DNA of 64,000 bases from Hypoxylon rubiginosum (taxonomy: Eukaryota > Ascomycota > Sordariomycetes > Xylariales > Hypoxylaceae). A model generated the notes under the pieces. That model saw only the letters and a program-made list of their open reading frames with translations. It made no database searches and was not told where the DNA came from. Of this stretch, positions 22,630-34,608 are shown piece after piece; the stretch's first letter is position 1, and each line of letters begins with the position of its first letter. A program made the position numbers and the translations under genes. The DNA is taken from the NCBI GenBank assembly GCA_902806565.1, contig CADCXA010000049.1:310001-374000 (forward strand), read 5' to 3'.

Positions 22630-23389
22630 TGTTTTTATCGTTTTATTTTCTCATTCTTACCCAGCTTCCTTTCGGATCCCTACGGAAGTCTCCTATACTG
22701 ATTTTATCTAGACGACAACCCGCCTTTTATCCCCAGGAATCTGGGGGTGGCAACAACTCCGCATGGAGACAATAACACTAGTGTCAGCTGGGTCGTTGTT
22801 CTCGGGTCGCCCTCTGTCCGCAGAATGCGGTTATCCGCGTGGCCGTGAGGCCCATGCGCAATCGAGCAAACATCGACATGGCCATGTGGCCATCGCCTTT
22901 GCCTCGGCAGTAACTACATAGAGGTAAATATGGTGCTCGGTGCCGGTGAGATGGTGGGCGCTTCGCCAATGAAATCTTGCTGTGCTATGGCGGTATGGTT
23001 GGAGGGTAAGTATAGCTTAGTATTGCTGTTGGTTTGACCTGATTTCGAAGTAGATATTGTAGAAAACCTGTTGATGGAATGGGAGGTTATCCAGCGAAAG
23101 CATAGAAGAATGAAGTACCAGTCAAAGCTATCTTCCAACATCTTCCCCTCTTTTCCCTTTCTTCCTCCAACTCAGATCATACCTTGTTAGAAGATATATT
23201 GCAAGTTTGATGTTTGTTGTAATATCGTCATTGACCAAGTTTATAGACGCTGACATATTAGGGGATAAAAAATAATAATTATTCATCATCAAAAGGGGTA
23301 TCTCTGTTCTATGTATCAAATCACGCGCCACTCAGTTTTCCACTCCTAACCGCCTCACTCGTATCCCTTATCCTTTGTTCCACCCCATC
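22630..23389. other. intergenic region
   Basis: About 760 bases between the serine hydrolase start and the membrane protein stop. No gene or motif supported. Confidence 0.5.
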
Positions 23390-24478
23390 CTACTTCCTAA
23401 ACAGATTCGTCTGCGAGCCCCAGAACGGATTCGGCTGGAACTCCGGCCTCGTCCCCGGGTTCGCCCGCAGTTCCTGGCCCTCGCCCAGCAGCCGCCCCTT
23501 ATCGTCGTCGTACTCGGCCGCGACGGGGGGCGCGCACTTGATCTCGCCCCGCACGATCTCGACGACCGAGACCAGCGGCAGCACCAGCATGCCCACCGAC
23601 AGCAGCTGCCCGAAGCTCCACTGCTGCTCCCCCCCGTCGCTCAGCCGTATCGGCGGCGTCGCGAACGCGTCGGCCAGCAGCGCGACGCGGACCGTGGCTC
23701 CCACTGCGAACGCCGCCATCAATACCAGCCCGACGACCTGCGTGACGGCGTAGAAGCGCTGTGACCGGCTGTGCAGGTACCATGTCGCCAGCGCGAAGAT
23801 GACGACGTTCCCCACGATCACGGCGACGGTGCCGACGTACGACAGCGCCTCGTCGGCAGGGGGCGGGCCGTCCGGGGTCTCGGGCCTCCACGCGCAGGCC
23901 ACGGGAAAAGTCTGGTCGCTCAGCCCGCGGCGGACGGCCTGCAGGACGTAGACGCCGTACACGCAGGACAGGACCAGGTTCACGAACATGAGGAACTGGC
24001 GCATCCAGCGCAGGACCCAGTCGCGGCGGAAGTCGCGGGCGAGGGCCAGCAGGGTGGCGTTGTGGACGGCCATGGAGAGCATGGACAGCATCCAGACGAG
24101 GAAGAAGTGGTACGGCGCGATGGCGGTCGACTGCGCCAAGCCGACGCTCTGGATCCCGATGCCCGTCAGGATCTGCTGGTCCGAGTACGCGTTGAGCAGC
24201 TTGCGCCGCAGGACCGAAGGCTTCTGGACGCTGCCCCGGCGGTTGCTGCGCGCTTCTTGGAAGACGAGGGAGGCGCTGATGAGTAGTGATATTAGGGCTG
24301 TTATCATGAAGGATAGGAGGACCTGTTGTTGTCGCCAATACGTGTTAGATCTAGCGTATATCTGGCTATTTGGGTTGGTGTTGGGTTAATGATGCCAAGC
24401 GAATGGACTTACACCGATGCCTGCGACGCCCGCATCGCTGGGTACAGCGTCGGGCGCGACGGTACAGTTCGCCGACAT
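23390..24478 (-). CDS. fungal multi-pass membrane protein of unknown function
   Basis: Two exons, 24478-24413 and 24322-23390; 999 bases, 332 residues. The N-terminus MSANCTVAPD followed by GVAGIGVLLSF resembles a family of uncharacterised fungal membrane proteins that start with a short Cys-containing head and then a helix. About six hydrophobic segments are visible, including ISLLISASLVF, HFFLVWMLSMLSMAV, FLMFVNLVLSCVYGVYV, VGTVAVIVGNVVIFAL, QVVGLVLMAAFAVG and LLSVGMLVLPLVSVV, followed by a polar tail ending NPFWGSQTNLFRK. No enzyme or transporter motif is seen and I do not assign a role. The intron has donor GTAAGT and acceptor CAACAG. Codon usage is strongly GC-ending. Confidence 0.8.
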
Positions 24479-25655
24479 TGAGGACGAATAATTCGATTCG
24501 ACCAAATTCGAATAGCACTTGAGTGATAATTGATAGGAGAAGTTGTTTTCTTCGCGTAACAAAAAAGAAAAAAGGAAAAGAAAAATTAAAAGATGACACG
24601 ATATGCGAAAAATACAACACTGATCTTCCCAATAATATGTAATAAGATGCCAGCGTCAGCCTACCGCCGATGGAATTGCGCCCCTCTCTCACTCTTCGGG
24701 GTTGTGTTTGTGTCTTAAAAGAATGACGTCGCCTTAATTCCTAAATCAGAGCGTTTACATGAAACGTAGCGTAGATCGTCAGGAATCCCTGCCGTCGATT
24801 GATCGACTGGACGGGAAGCGTCACACGCCAGCGCGGCTGTGCTCTTTTTTAATGCTTCAAGGGTGGTCCGCGCAATGTGATTTGGTGGCCTCCCGCGGCT
24901 GCGCCAGTGTAAGACAACAAAACAGACTGACAGGGTCAAAGAGAACCTTCCGTCCATTGTTACGGCGGTAGGATAATAAAAGGGGAAGAAAATAGCATCG
25001 CTAGGGCTAGCTATGTAGCTTGTTAGGCTTTGTTTTTTATGAGAGCAATTCTTTGGAATTTCTGGGCTACTTAACCTATTATTAAACCACAATAGGGGTC
25101 TAGACTACTAGAGTCAAAGCTTCTTCACATGGCAAGGAATTAGATTAGTACGAGCAATGTTGTGTTCCGGTCATCGAAGGACCGGATTGTTCATTGAATT
25201 ATGAACGGACCTATCAGTCCAAATGCAATCAAGCTATAATTGCGTCCTTAGGAGAGACATGATCGAAACAAAGCCTGTGGGAGTTTTGGAAATCTAGAAA
25301 ACCCGTCGTAACTCAAACCCCCCCCCAAAGTCGTCAGTATTTCCACCCCCCTTTCTGCCCCTCGACGGAGGGATGCTACGTCTACCTTGAACAAACAATA
25401 AAAGGGAAATTCCATAAAGGTTGGGATATCAGCAAGAAACCATCATCGCAACCCTCGACTCCGTCAAAAACGCCATCGCCTTCCTTGTACAATCGCAGAA
25501 TAGGGCATCACTCATAAGCTTGCCTAGTTCAGCCCCGACGAGGCGGTCGATTTTCTCGTCGACATTCCCCTTTTTTAAGACAATGCATAATCTCATCCAC
25601 CAATCTTGCTAGGATCCCGCATACTTATTGGAGTGCTTTCCTACCCAGCTTGATA
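24479..25655. other. intergenic region
   Basis: About 1.2 kb between the membrane protein start and the hsf1 stop. An A-rich tract on the plus strand (24560-24590) lies upstream of the membrane gene. A few short open frames occur but none is protein-like. Confidence 0.5.
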
Positions 25656-27940
25656 TCATGCCTTCCGTTGCCTTTTCGGAGCTCTACCAGGACTATCATC
25701 TAGGTCGTTGCGTAGAATCTCCTCCGTACCGCTAGGACTTGGTGACTTGTGGCTGGGTGTGTTTGTCTCGACAATCCTGCCAGCGTTCAGACCATCAGTA
25801 GTACCAAACTCGGCACCCGGCGGGTTCCAATCGTAGTTCGCACCATCGTTGAAATCAGGAGCCGTGTCGAAGTTGAAATCGGCGCCCGTGCCGTCAGCGT
25901 TATACGCGGTGGGATCGATGAACTGATTCAGATCGTAGTTATCGTCAAAATAAGTGTTCGATTCCTCTAATCCGGGTATTCGGCCTGACGGGCTTAGGGG
26001 CCCCAAAATATTGCTGAGATCTTCCAACTTCTGGGCTTGCTCGCGTTGCAAGCGCTGAAGGTGTTCGAGCTCCTCATCCGTTTGTGATATCCGTTGAATA
26101 GAGGGTGGGAGGACCGATGACATGATGGGTGATAGCGAACTCCGAGCGTTGAGATTTGGCAAGCTTCCTGCCGACGGAATTCCCGTAGCTGATGGATTCA
26201 TGTCCGCCGGGACAGAAGGCGAAGTTGCAGGGGGCATCGGCGTGGGTGCAGCACTACTTTGGCCACCAGACATGATACTGAGCATGCGGTTTCGCTGATC
26301 ATTGGTTAGGGTTGCCGATGTGTTGGCGGCGACATTGGGTAAATCAACAGAAACGTTGCCGGAATTTGTATTCGTGTCTTGTATGATTTTCATCATACCC
26401 TCCTGAGGATTCGACTCGAGTTCCTGTTTGAAGTAGGCCGGTGTACCGGCTGAGTCTGACGGGGTATCGAGCACTTCGGTGACGTGCCCTATCTGCGAAT
26501 GCGGTTGGCTGGGATAATTCGGAAATGGCGTGCTAGCGGCTGCTGGAGATGCCCTCGGTGCCTGGTTGGGGGGAATAGGTGGCAGAAGGCGGTGCTGCCT
26601 CTTCGGCGTGCTCACTGGTGTTGAGTTCCTCGGCATCTGCTGTTGTACCCAATCTCCAAGGTCGACGACGCTACCCTGGCCCTGTGGCGGTGGCATCTGA
26701 ACATTGGGAATAATGCTAGCTAACAGATCGTTCACGTTTTGCACACCGCCTTGTTCTTCGAGTGATTTCCTGAAGACGTTGGCTAGGAAATTGAGAATAG
26801 CATTGATCGAATTCTCGTGGCGGTCGTGTTGGGTCTGGAACATGAGGGCTTGCTGGTAGAGCTGGTTATGTTCCTGACGAAGTCGCTGGATGGCGTCGAG
26901 GATCTGCTTTTGACGCTGTTGTAACGCCGTCATCTGATCTCGAACAACAGCCAAATCCTTCTTCTGCAGCGAACTTGATTCAGGCGCCGGCAGAGCTCGA
27001 TTTGGGACGCTCGGCTGAACAAAGGGATGGCTTATGGAATCGTCCGGCGCTATAATATCTTCATCGCTCTCACCTTCGCCCTCATCACCTCGTTTTTTGC
27101 CAACCTTCTTGTTGTTCCCGCTTTTCGGCTTGTTGATTAGCCATAGGAGATTGGGATGCCCGCGCTTGAAATAAGGGTTGTAGTATTCGCTAGGACTCTT
27201 GTTTTTACGCTCGCTGGCCTTCATCGAGTTATCCGAGAGGCCAACTTTTTTGTGAAAGCCGTACATGTTGAGCTGCCGCACAAAGGATGCATAGTTGTTG
27301 TGCTTGAATAGCTCAGGAATTAGGGTCTTAGCAAACTCGTCCTCATCGAGAACAATAAAAGAGTCTCCCTTTTCTGACCACCTGATTAACTCTGTGTTCT
27401 TGGATTCCTCTAAGAAGCTACCGAGCAAGTCAGCATCGCGAACGTAGAACTACTAGGGAGGGAAATTGGGGTGTACCTATTCAACTTCTGTACAAAAGGC
27501 GGGATTTGTTTTCGCTTCGCCTGGGCTTCCCTCTTCGCCCTTTGGGCCCTTTCCTCGAGCAGTTCTATATTATCATGTTCGTCGATTGGCCCTTCCGTCT
27601 GACCGGGGACCAAGTTCTCGTCAAAGCTTGGCCACGGGTCGCTCTGAGGTGTATATGCGCGGTTGGCAGCGACAAGGGCGTTGTTCATGCCCCTCCTCGC
27701 GACAACAGTTGATGGAGTGCCTTGCGGATACTGGGCCTGTGTCGGTGACGGCACCACGCCGTAGGAATTGGCCCCATTCGACGTGTTGTCTACATACCCC
27801 CCCGCATTGTTCCCGTTCCACCTCATCAACTGTTCTTGCGTATTGTAGGGCTGCGCCATTTGCGGTGGTATAGGTATGCTACCCGGTGCTGGACGTTTTC
27901 GGGGATTGGGAGATGGCATGGGGTGGTAGTAACTGTACAT
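25656..27940 (-). CDS. hsf1: heat shock transcription factor Hsf1
   Basis: Two exons, 27940-27477 and 27417-25656; 2226 bases, 741 residues. The HSF DNA-binding domain lies at about residues 147-255 and is very typical: PPFVQKLNSFLEESKNTEL, LIPELFKHNNYASFVRQLNM, YGFHKKVGL and YYNPYFKRGHPNLLWLINK. The intron splits it exactly between KLN and SFLEES. A heptad-repeat trimerisation coiled coil follows at about 308-373, then a long Pro/Ser/Asn-rich region that probably holds activation sequences, and a basic C-terminus APKRQRKA that could be a nuclear signal. Hsf1 binds inverted nGAAn repeats in the nucleus and drives chaperone genes. The HSF1-like wing and linker favour Hsf1 over Sfl1 or Skn7. 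Upstream exons are possible, but the ATG at 27940 gives a plausible N-terminus (MYSYYHPMPSPNPRKRPAPG). Confidence 0.93.
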
Positions 27941-30161
27941 GAACCGCGGTCGGAGACAGCGGGCGTGAGAGCAAAGTCTTCTCTAGCCTCGGCCCTGTTA
28001 CCTTGACGATTAGCAACACTATCCATATGCCGTCGAATGATCCCTAGCCCTAGCTGGCCACGAAACTCAATGAGACAGAATGGCAAGAATTACCCCTGTT
28101 GTGTAGAAATGGCTGAAGATAGGAGATCTTAGGAGAAGGAAGACGGACGGAAGCGCGAGATTGAGTGGAAGACGGGAGGGCGGTGGAGGCGGTAGAGAAA
28201 GCAGTAAGGCTGTCGACGGAAAGAAGGCGATCGGACTAGGCTGCTAGCCGCGCAAGATTTCTCGTCGAGTGACTGCCGTATCGCAAGGCTGCCGGTTGTT
28301 TGTTTCGGTGAGAAGCGATGCGATGGGTGTGGCCTGACGCAACACAATGCACGTGAAAAAGGGGATATGAATGGCGGTGCGCGGAGATATCGGTAGGCAA
28401 ACTTCAATGTAGATAGAGCAAGATGGTGGATTCCAGGCTTTCCTCCGCGTTCGTACCTTTTGCCTATATACCATTCCAAGCTTCAAAGGACCTGAAGGGG
28501 TGACAGAAGAAACTGAATCAGCGGTGGAAGCTGGAAAGAAGCTTTCCAAGACCGCGGGTTGGATTGTCTCTGGCAGTGCGACAGTAGTTTGGATTAGCCG
28601 ATGAGAGAGCTGACGATAGTCAAGGGTAGGAAACAAGGGTCAGAGCAAAGCCCGTTGTTCTCGAAGTCGCAAATGCCAAAGATGAAAAGTTCGATGTCGC
28701 AGAATGCCCAATATAAGCGGAGCAAGATGATAAAAAACAATATTGCATATGTACAGCGCTACTCTAACGCATACCTCGTCTGCTGGTCAGTAAGCGTAGG
28801 TAGCTTTCAAATATATCGTGGGCTAGAAAAGCCGCGTTTATGAGCGATAGTATAGTTCGAGGACAAGTTTTGCGAAACGGAGATGTGAGCTTTTCATGGG
28901 ATTTCAAATTGACCGGTCTTCCGGCTCACAGGCCGCGACACCTGACGACTAAAGATTTCGTTCCGCCCGTGTCTTGGCCTGGTCTTTCCACTGTGCACAC
29001 TGGGACCGAACCGAACCCCGAGAATCAAAGAAGATAGAGCAGGTAGCCGAACCGGCGGGCGACGAGGAGACAGGAGAAACTTCCAATAGCCGAAAGATGA
29101 CTCCTATCAATGTTCGTTGTGGGAGCTAAGGAAATTAGGGAATTATAGCAGGTCGGTATGTAGAGAATGACAATAGCTTGACTTGTCGCATTCCAATATT
29201 CTCTTATATCTTTATGTTGTTTTCCGTTTTGCGCCCAGTCCGGCAAAGTGGGCATACCAAAGTTGACACGGCCCACTAGTACATGCAGTTATTCGGTATA
29301 GGTAAGGACAAGCATACACTAGGTTAGGCCGCATATTGAATCTATCCATGTAAGAACCCATAACTTTCATCCCTATAGCCAATCAAGAAGAATAAAGATA
29401 AGATAGTTCAGCTGTCACCGTATCTTTTCGTCATTCAACACATACGATCGAATGATTCTCTCGTTACTACATATCTAAAGACATTGTTATAGAGGTCGAA
29501 AAGGCCCTTTGCTTACTCCATTAGACTTCTTAGTCTTGAGACTCTGTCCTATATTCACTACCTAGGTATATTACACCATTTTACAAGAATGTGCTGATGT
29601 TATTCGGACCAACAGACCGGGAGATGCTTAGATACACGTATGTATAAAGGCAGCATACGGTTAGGGGATTTATTTGGCCGGACCAACAGCTCCAGATAAT
29701 GTAACGCTAGCCCGGAGGTAACGAGGGGTAGCTTTCGCCGCTGAGGTCTGAAGTCAGATGGGATTCTTGTCTGATAAATGGCCATTGGTTCATCAAGTCG
29801 TGGCTTTCTCCATAGCTTAGGACCAAAACCCGATCTTCAGCTAAATGCAAGATTGTATCGAAATATCAACCAAAAATTTTTCTCCATTGCTTTCATACTT
29901 GGACGTCGTCTGTGGGGCCCGAATAGCTTCACTTCGTCTAATCACGACCTCCTTTCAATGAGGACAGATTCTAAACTACGCCGTGACTGGCGCATAGATT
30001 TTGGCAGCTGGCACATTAAGGGACAGGGGGGACAGTTGGGAGCATATCATTAGGACACTTCAGCATCAGAAGACGATGGAAATTTCTGTAATTATAGGGG
30101 TATCAAATTTTTTCAGGCCCTTCCCCATACGAAGAAAGGGGAATCAACTATAGTAAGAGCA
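27941..30161. other. 2.2-kb upstream region of hsf1
   Basis: No protein gene supported. The hsf1-proximal part (27941-28640) has several overlapping minus-strand open frames without family resemblance and probably represents leader and promoter. I looked for clear three-box heat shock elements (nGAAnnTTCnnGAAn) and found no convincing one. Confidence 0.5.
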
Positions 30162-31760
30162 TCATTTAGCTCCTCTACCAGCCAAAGCCGATGCCCTCGC
30201 CAACTTGGCATTTCTTGCCTGATCCCATTCTCTCCCCGAGTTTCCAGATTGCGCCTCTCTTTGCGCCCTCTTCTCTTCCTTGAGCGTCCGGGCCTTTTCT
30301 CTCGGATCGATGACAACGAGCTCCTCTTCGGCTTTCTTTCGGTAGGATAGATCTTTACCCAGCTTATCGGCCGTGAAGCTCAGGGCGTGGGACATCCATC
30401 CCTCGTCGTCGCTGTCTTCCTTCTCGGCCTTATCCCACGAGTTGCAACTTTGGCAGTTCGGAACAAAGTGCAAATCGCAGAGTTCAGTTTCGTCGTCTTT
30501 CCCGCCCGATTCTGTCTCCGCGCCGTTCTCCGTCTCCGGAACACTTGGCTGCTCCTTTTCGGGTCCTATTTGGCCGAGCTTAGAGCGAAAGGCTTGAAAC
30601 AACATTAAATCCTTATTCGCCATGGTGCCTTCACCACCTCGTCGCCTTTTTCGGCCCCGCGTAGAAGTCTGTGGTATTAGTTGTTCCAGCGTAGTTTTCT
30701 TGACCTCCTGGACTGGCTCGGAATGAATGGTTCGCTTCATAGATGCTTTCAAGGCTGCTATCTCTTCGTTTGCTTGTTCTAGAGCAGACTTCTTCGGTAG
30801 CTCCGGCTCTGGAGATGATTCAGATATCGGTGCGCTCTTCGTTAGTGCGGGTACGGGTGATGGCTCTGCTTCTAATCTTGCATCGGATCGAGGTTCGCGA
30901 ACTGGTATCGTAGATTTGACTACCTTATCTTCCTTCTTAGTACTCTTCTTGGGAGGCTTAATCGTAGCCGTCGGCTCCTCATCCACGTCCATGACAATGC
31001 GCGAATCGAACTTTGCCTTTTTCAAAACTGGGGCATCGACATCACCCTCTTCATCGCCGAAGCTTAGGAGCTTCTTCCCTGCTTTCGACTTCGGCTTCTT
31101 TTTCTTGCTCGCGATAGAAGCTTCTTGTGTGCGCTTAGCTATCCTCTCTCGCTTCTTCATGTCATCGAAGGGATTGACTAGGATCTCGACGCTAGTAATC
31201 TTAATAGGGTAGAGAGGTCGTTCAGTTCCTTCTGCTATCTCTGCCTCGCCTATGCGGGCAAGGTTGTAGATGGTGTCGCCCACTACCCTCCCAAACACGG
31301 TATTCTTCTTGTTCAGCTCCTCCGCCTTGTCTAGAGTGAAGAAGAATTGGCTAGCATTCGTATCTGGCTTGCTCTCGTTCGCCATGCCCAGCAGGCCCCT
31401 CCGGTTGAATTTCAAGCGTGAGTGAAACTCATCCTTGAAGTTCACACCTGTTGGGCCAGCATTCTTTCCATGACGCTGGTCCATAGGCCATGGATCCAGA
31501 TCGCCGCTGTATGCACCACCATCGTAGATAGACTCGCCCCCATTCCCTGTCCCCGTCGGGTCTCCTCCCTGTATAATGAAGCCCGGAACTAAGCGATGGA
31601 ATATCGTGTTATCGTAGTAGCCGTCGAGACATAATTGGAGGAAATTTCGGGATGTGAGGGGTGTCTGCTTTGCGAAGAGCTCGACGGAGAGTTCGCCTTG
31701 TGTCGTGTGGAGGATGAGGGAGGCCGTCGGCTGAGGCTCGAGATTGTAGATGGACGACAT
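30162..31760 (-). CDS. cwc27: Cwc27-type spliceosomal peptidyl-prolyl isomerase (cyclophilin)
   Basis: A single exon of 532 residues. The N-terminal cyclophilin domain (about residues 10-175) shows FAKQTPLTSRNFLQLCLDGY, FHRLVPGFIIQGGDPTGTG, GLLGMANESKPDTNASQFFF and NTVFGRVVGD. It is followed by the motif ITSVEILVNPFDD and a long charged, Lys/Glu-rich tail ending in basic sequence (LARASALAGRGAK). This arrangement is that of Cwc27, a cyclophilin associated with activated spliceosomes; in several members the isomerase centre is altered and the domain acts as a binding module. The ATG at 31760 (MSSIYNLEPQPTASL) is chosen; the frame is open a little further but without another ATG. It is divergent from the deoxyhypusine synthase gene. 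Confidence 0.92.
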   Translation of the reverse strand: MSSIYNLEPQPTASLILHTTQGELSVELFAKQTPLTSRNFLQLCLDGYYDNTIFHRLVPGFIIQGGDPTGTGNGGESIYDGGAYSGDLDPWPMDQRHGKNAGPTGVNFKDEFHSRLKFNRRGLLGMANESKPDTNASQFFFTLDKAEELNKKNTVFGRVVGDTIYNLARIGEAEIAEGTERPLYPIKITSVEILVNPFDDMKKRERIAKRTQEASIASKKKKPKSKAGKKLLSFGDEEGDVDAPVLKKAKFDSRIVMDVDEEPTATIKPPKKSTKKEDKVVKSTIPVREPRSDARLEAEPSPVPALTKSAPISESSPEPELPKKSALEQANEEIAALKASMKRTIHSEPVQEVKKTTLEQLIPQTSTRGRKRRRGGEGTMANKDLMLFQAFRSKLGQIGPEKEQPSVPETENGAETESGGKDDETELCDLHFVPNCQSCNSWDKAEKEDSDDEGWMSHALSFTADKLGKDLSYRKKAEEELVVIDPREKARTLKEEKRAQREAQSGNSGREWDQARNAKLARASALAGRGAK

Positions 31761-32355
31761 CTTCCGCAAGTTTGGTACGAAGACCAGATATTTGAAATAA
31801 CTGATAACAAGTCAAGGAAGAGTCGCGGTTTGTTCCACGTTACGGTTGATACGTTCCGCCGTCGCAGGTGTTTAAATTTTTGTTTGCTTTTGCTTTGTAT
31901 TTATGTAAGGTACTAAAATATACTTAACACCGGTATTAACTAAACTTTTAGGTGCTCCACTTGTAGGGCCACACCTGGGCATGCGCATGCGAGTTAAAGC
32001 TCTCGATTTGCTTCAACAGGCTATCAGAAAACTTCACATTTCACATTCATATACCAACTTAGGACACGTGCATTAAATTTGCAAGAGAAAAAATACTTAT
32101 TTGATTCTGTCAAGGAGAGAGCATATATCCATGGTCACAAATCGATTTCAGCTCTTCAAATACTTCTTTGTCCGGACGTGGCAGCTTACCCCTTGACTCT
32201 CGGTGGCTTACATCCTGTAGGCAATCCCACTCCAACCCACCCAAAATCGATATCGCAGGGCGCATGCAATCCTAGTCAGGGGTATAGGGGCATAGTAGCT
32301 GAAACTATTTCTACTGTACTTGGAATACGGGATAGGAGAACACCCACCCACCACT
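31761..32355. promoter_or_regulatory. shared divergent promoter region of cwc27 and dys1
   Basis: The start codons of two conserved housekeeping genes lie 595 bases apart facing away from each other, so this segment must hold both promoters unless one has a distant upstream exon. A T-rich and AT-rich centre (about 31870-31950) is visible. No specific binding site is claimed. Confidence 0.6.
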
Positions 32356-33549
32356 ATGGCAGAGAAAGAAACAAACCCCAATTTGCCGCCCTCGGAGGCG
32401 ACAAATGCTGTTCTAGTCCCCTCCGATGAACTCCCTGAAGGAGCACAGAAGGTCGAAGAGATCGATTTCAATGCCTTTAAGGGCCGACCTATTACTGTGG
32501 ACGACATCGTTGGAGGAATGAAACATATGGGCTTTCAGGCTTCATCCATTGCCGAGGCAGTGCGAATTATCAACGACATGGTTAGCAAAAGGGGAAGTAT
32601 TTGGCTTCTTTAAAACATTTCACTAACACACCTTGAAGCGAGCATGGCGCGATCCGGAAACAGGCGAGAAGACTACCATCTTCCTCGGATATACGTCCAA
32701 CATGATCTCATCCGGGCTAAGAGGAATCTTTCGGTACCTTGTAGAGCACAAACATGTCTCATGCGTTGTCACGTCCGCCGGCGGTGTTGAGGAAGACTTC
32801 ATCAAATGCCTTGGCGACACTTACATGTCTTCCTTCAGTGCTAAGGGGGCCGAGCTCAGAGCTAAAGGTCTCAATCGAATAGGAAACCTCATGGTTCCCA
32901 ATGTGAACTACTGCGCATTTGAGGACTGGGTCGTACCCATCCTAGACAAGATGCTCGAAGAGCAAGAAGCAAGTAAAGGGACAGAGAACGAGATCAACTG
33001 GACGCCATCCAAGGTCATCCATCGATTGGGTAAAGAAATAAACGACGAGAGGTCAGTGTATTACTGGGCATATAAGAACGACATACCGGTGTTCTGTCCA
33101 GCTCTGACGGATGGGAGTCTGGGAGATATGTTATACTTCCACACTTTCAAAGCGTCACCGAGACAGCTAAAGATCGACATTGTGGAGGACATTCGACGCA
33201 TTAACACCATCTCGGTACGAGCAAAACGAGCTGGAATGATCATCCTAGGCGGCGGAGTGATTAAGCACCATATTGCAAACGCCTGCTTAATGCGGAATGG
33301 TGCTGAGTCTGCCGTTTACATCAACACGGCTCAGGAGTTTGATGGTAGCGATGCTGGGGCTCGACCGGATGAAGCCATATCATGGGGGAAGATCAAAGTC
33401 AACGCGGACCATGTCAAGGTATGTGAAAATCACCCTTGCCCAGTTACTTCCAAGTCTCTTCGGTCTAATACTTGCCTTCTCAGGTATATCTCGAGGCCTC
33501 TGCTTGCTTTCCCCTCATTGTAGCTAGCACTTTCGCCAAGGGCGCATAG
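32356..33549 (+). CDS. dys1: deoxyhypusine synthase
   Basis: Three exons, 32356-32580, 32639-33418 and 33484-33549; 1071 bases, 356 residues, the normal size. The enzyme transfers the aminobutyl group of spermidine to one lysine of eIF5A, the first step of hypusine formation, using NAD. Family stretches are strongly conserved: [68 protein letters not shown] and [18 protein letters not shown]. The catalytic lysine is K326 in the ISWGKIKV motif. The short third exon supplies [20 protein letters not shown], as in other members. It is a cytosolic tetramer. The ATG at 32356 has a suitable context (CACTATGG). Confidence 0.95.
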
Positions 33550-34608
33550 ATGATACTATAAAATCAACGGCGTTGATATTAGCACAATTATATGAACTTC
33601 AACTTTAACAGCCATGCTTAATTCCCTCGGGAGCACGCGCTAGACTACGCTTGAAACCTTCCACACCTATGGAAAAATTCATGTCCTTGGAAACTAAACA
33701 GCTAGGTTCACTTTTCTGTGTGTATCTTGCTGCTGTTTCTAATGTACCAGAAAGCAGGCTAGCAAACACATGGGATCGCATGGGCTAAACTCTAGTAAAT
33801 GGCAAAACAACTGGCCTGGCATAGCAGGCGATGCCTCAAGCTTATATGAACCCTACTCCCTTTAGCGGGTTTAATATAATACCTACCTAGGTAGGTAGAC
33901 GAGCTACTGAGAGGCGACAGCCCAGTAGGTATGAGGCCTGGACGCGTAGCTGATGGAGGCTAGGCACTGGAGTGTCTAAACAGGTTATAATATAGAAGGC
34001 ATATTCGCCTATTCACTCACTACGATCCCCTATGTACATACATAGGTAGTGAACATAACGGGGTCTGTTCCTCTATCCTTCCCTTTTTTCTTTTGGTTAA
34101 TCGCTCCTGTCTGTAGCAAAAAATACCCCCATCCTAGGTACTACTCCCGGAAGAGGCAATTTCGAATAAGAGCGGCTTAGCCGATTTTCCCGACCTAGGC
34201 AACTATGGGTCGAGAGGTTATTCCCACCGTGAGTACCTCCCGTCCCCAGCACAAAGATCCTTCCTAGGCAAGCACGACGACTGATGTTAATTATTTACCC
34301 AGGCAACGGGCGGCAGTTGCACCACACGTGCATCCGCGTTGATGGGCAACGGCGTCTGGTATGTATCGCCGTACCTCTTCACCATAACGGTCCCTTCGTT
34401 TAATTATCCAAACCTTTCCTCTACACTTCCTCTACACTTCCACTCCCACTCCTGTACACATATTCCCATTTCTTATCTCGAGTCTTGTCGATTATTTGAT
34501 TACTGTATGCCTAATCATCACAGTCCTCACTTACCTCAGCGGTGCGTAACGCGATCTAGCACAAACTGGCGACTTGATGTTTTGAGCTCGATAGCTTTGG
34601 AAAGAATC
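33550..34608. other. intergenic region
   Basis: About 1.06 kb between dys1 and the charged unknown protein. It contains the palindromic CCTACCTAGGTAGG-type words common in some fungal genomes (33880-33900) and pyrimidine-rich sequence before the next gene (34380-34450). No gene supported. Confidence 0.5.
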
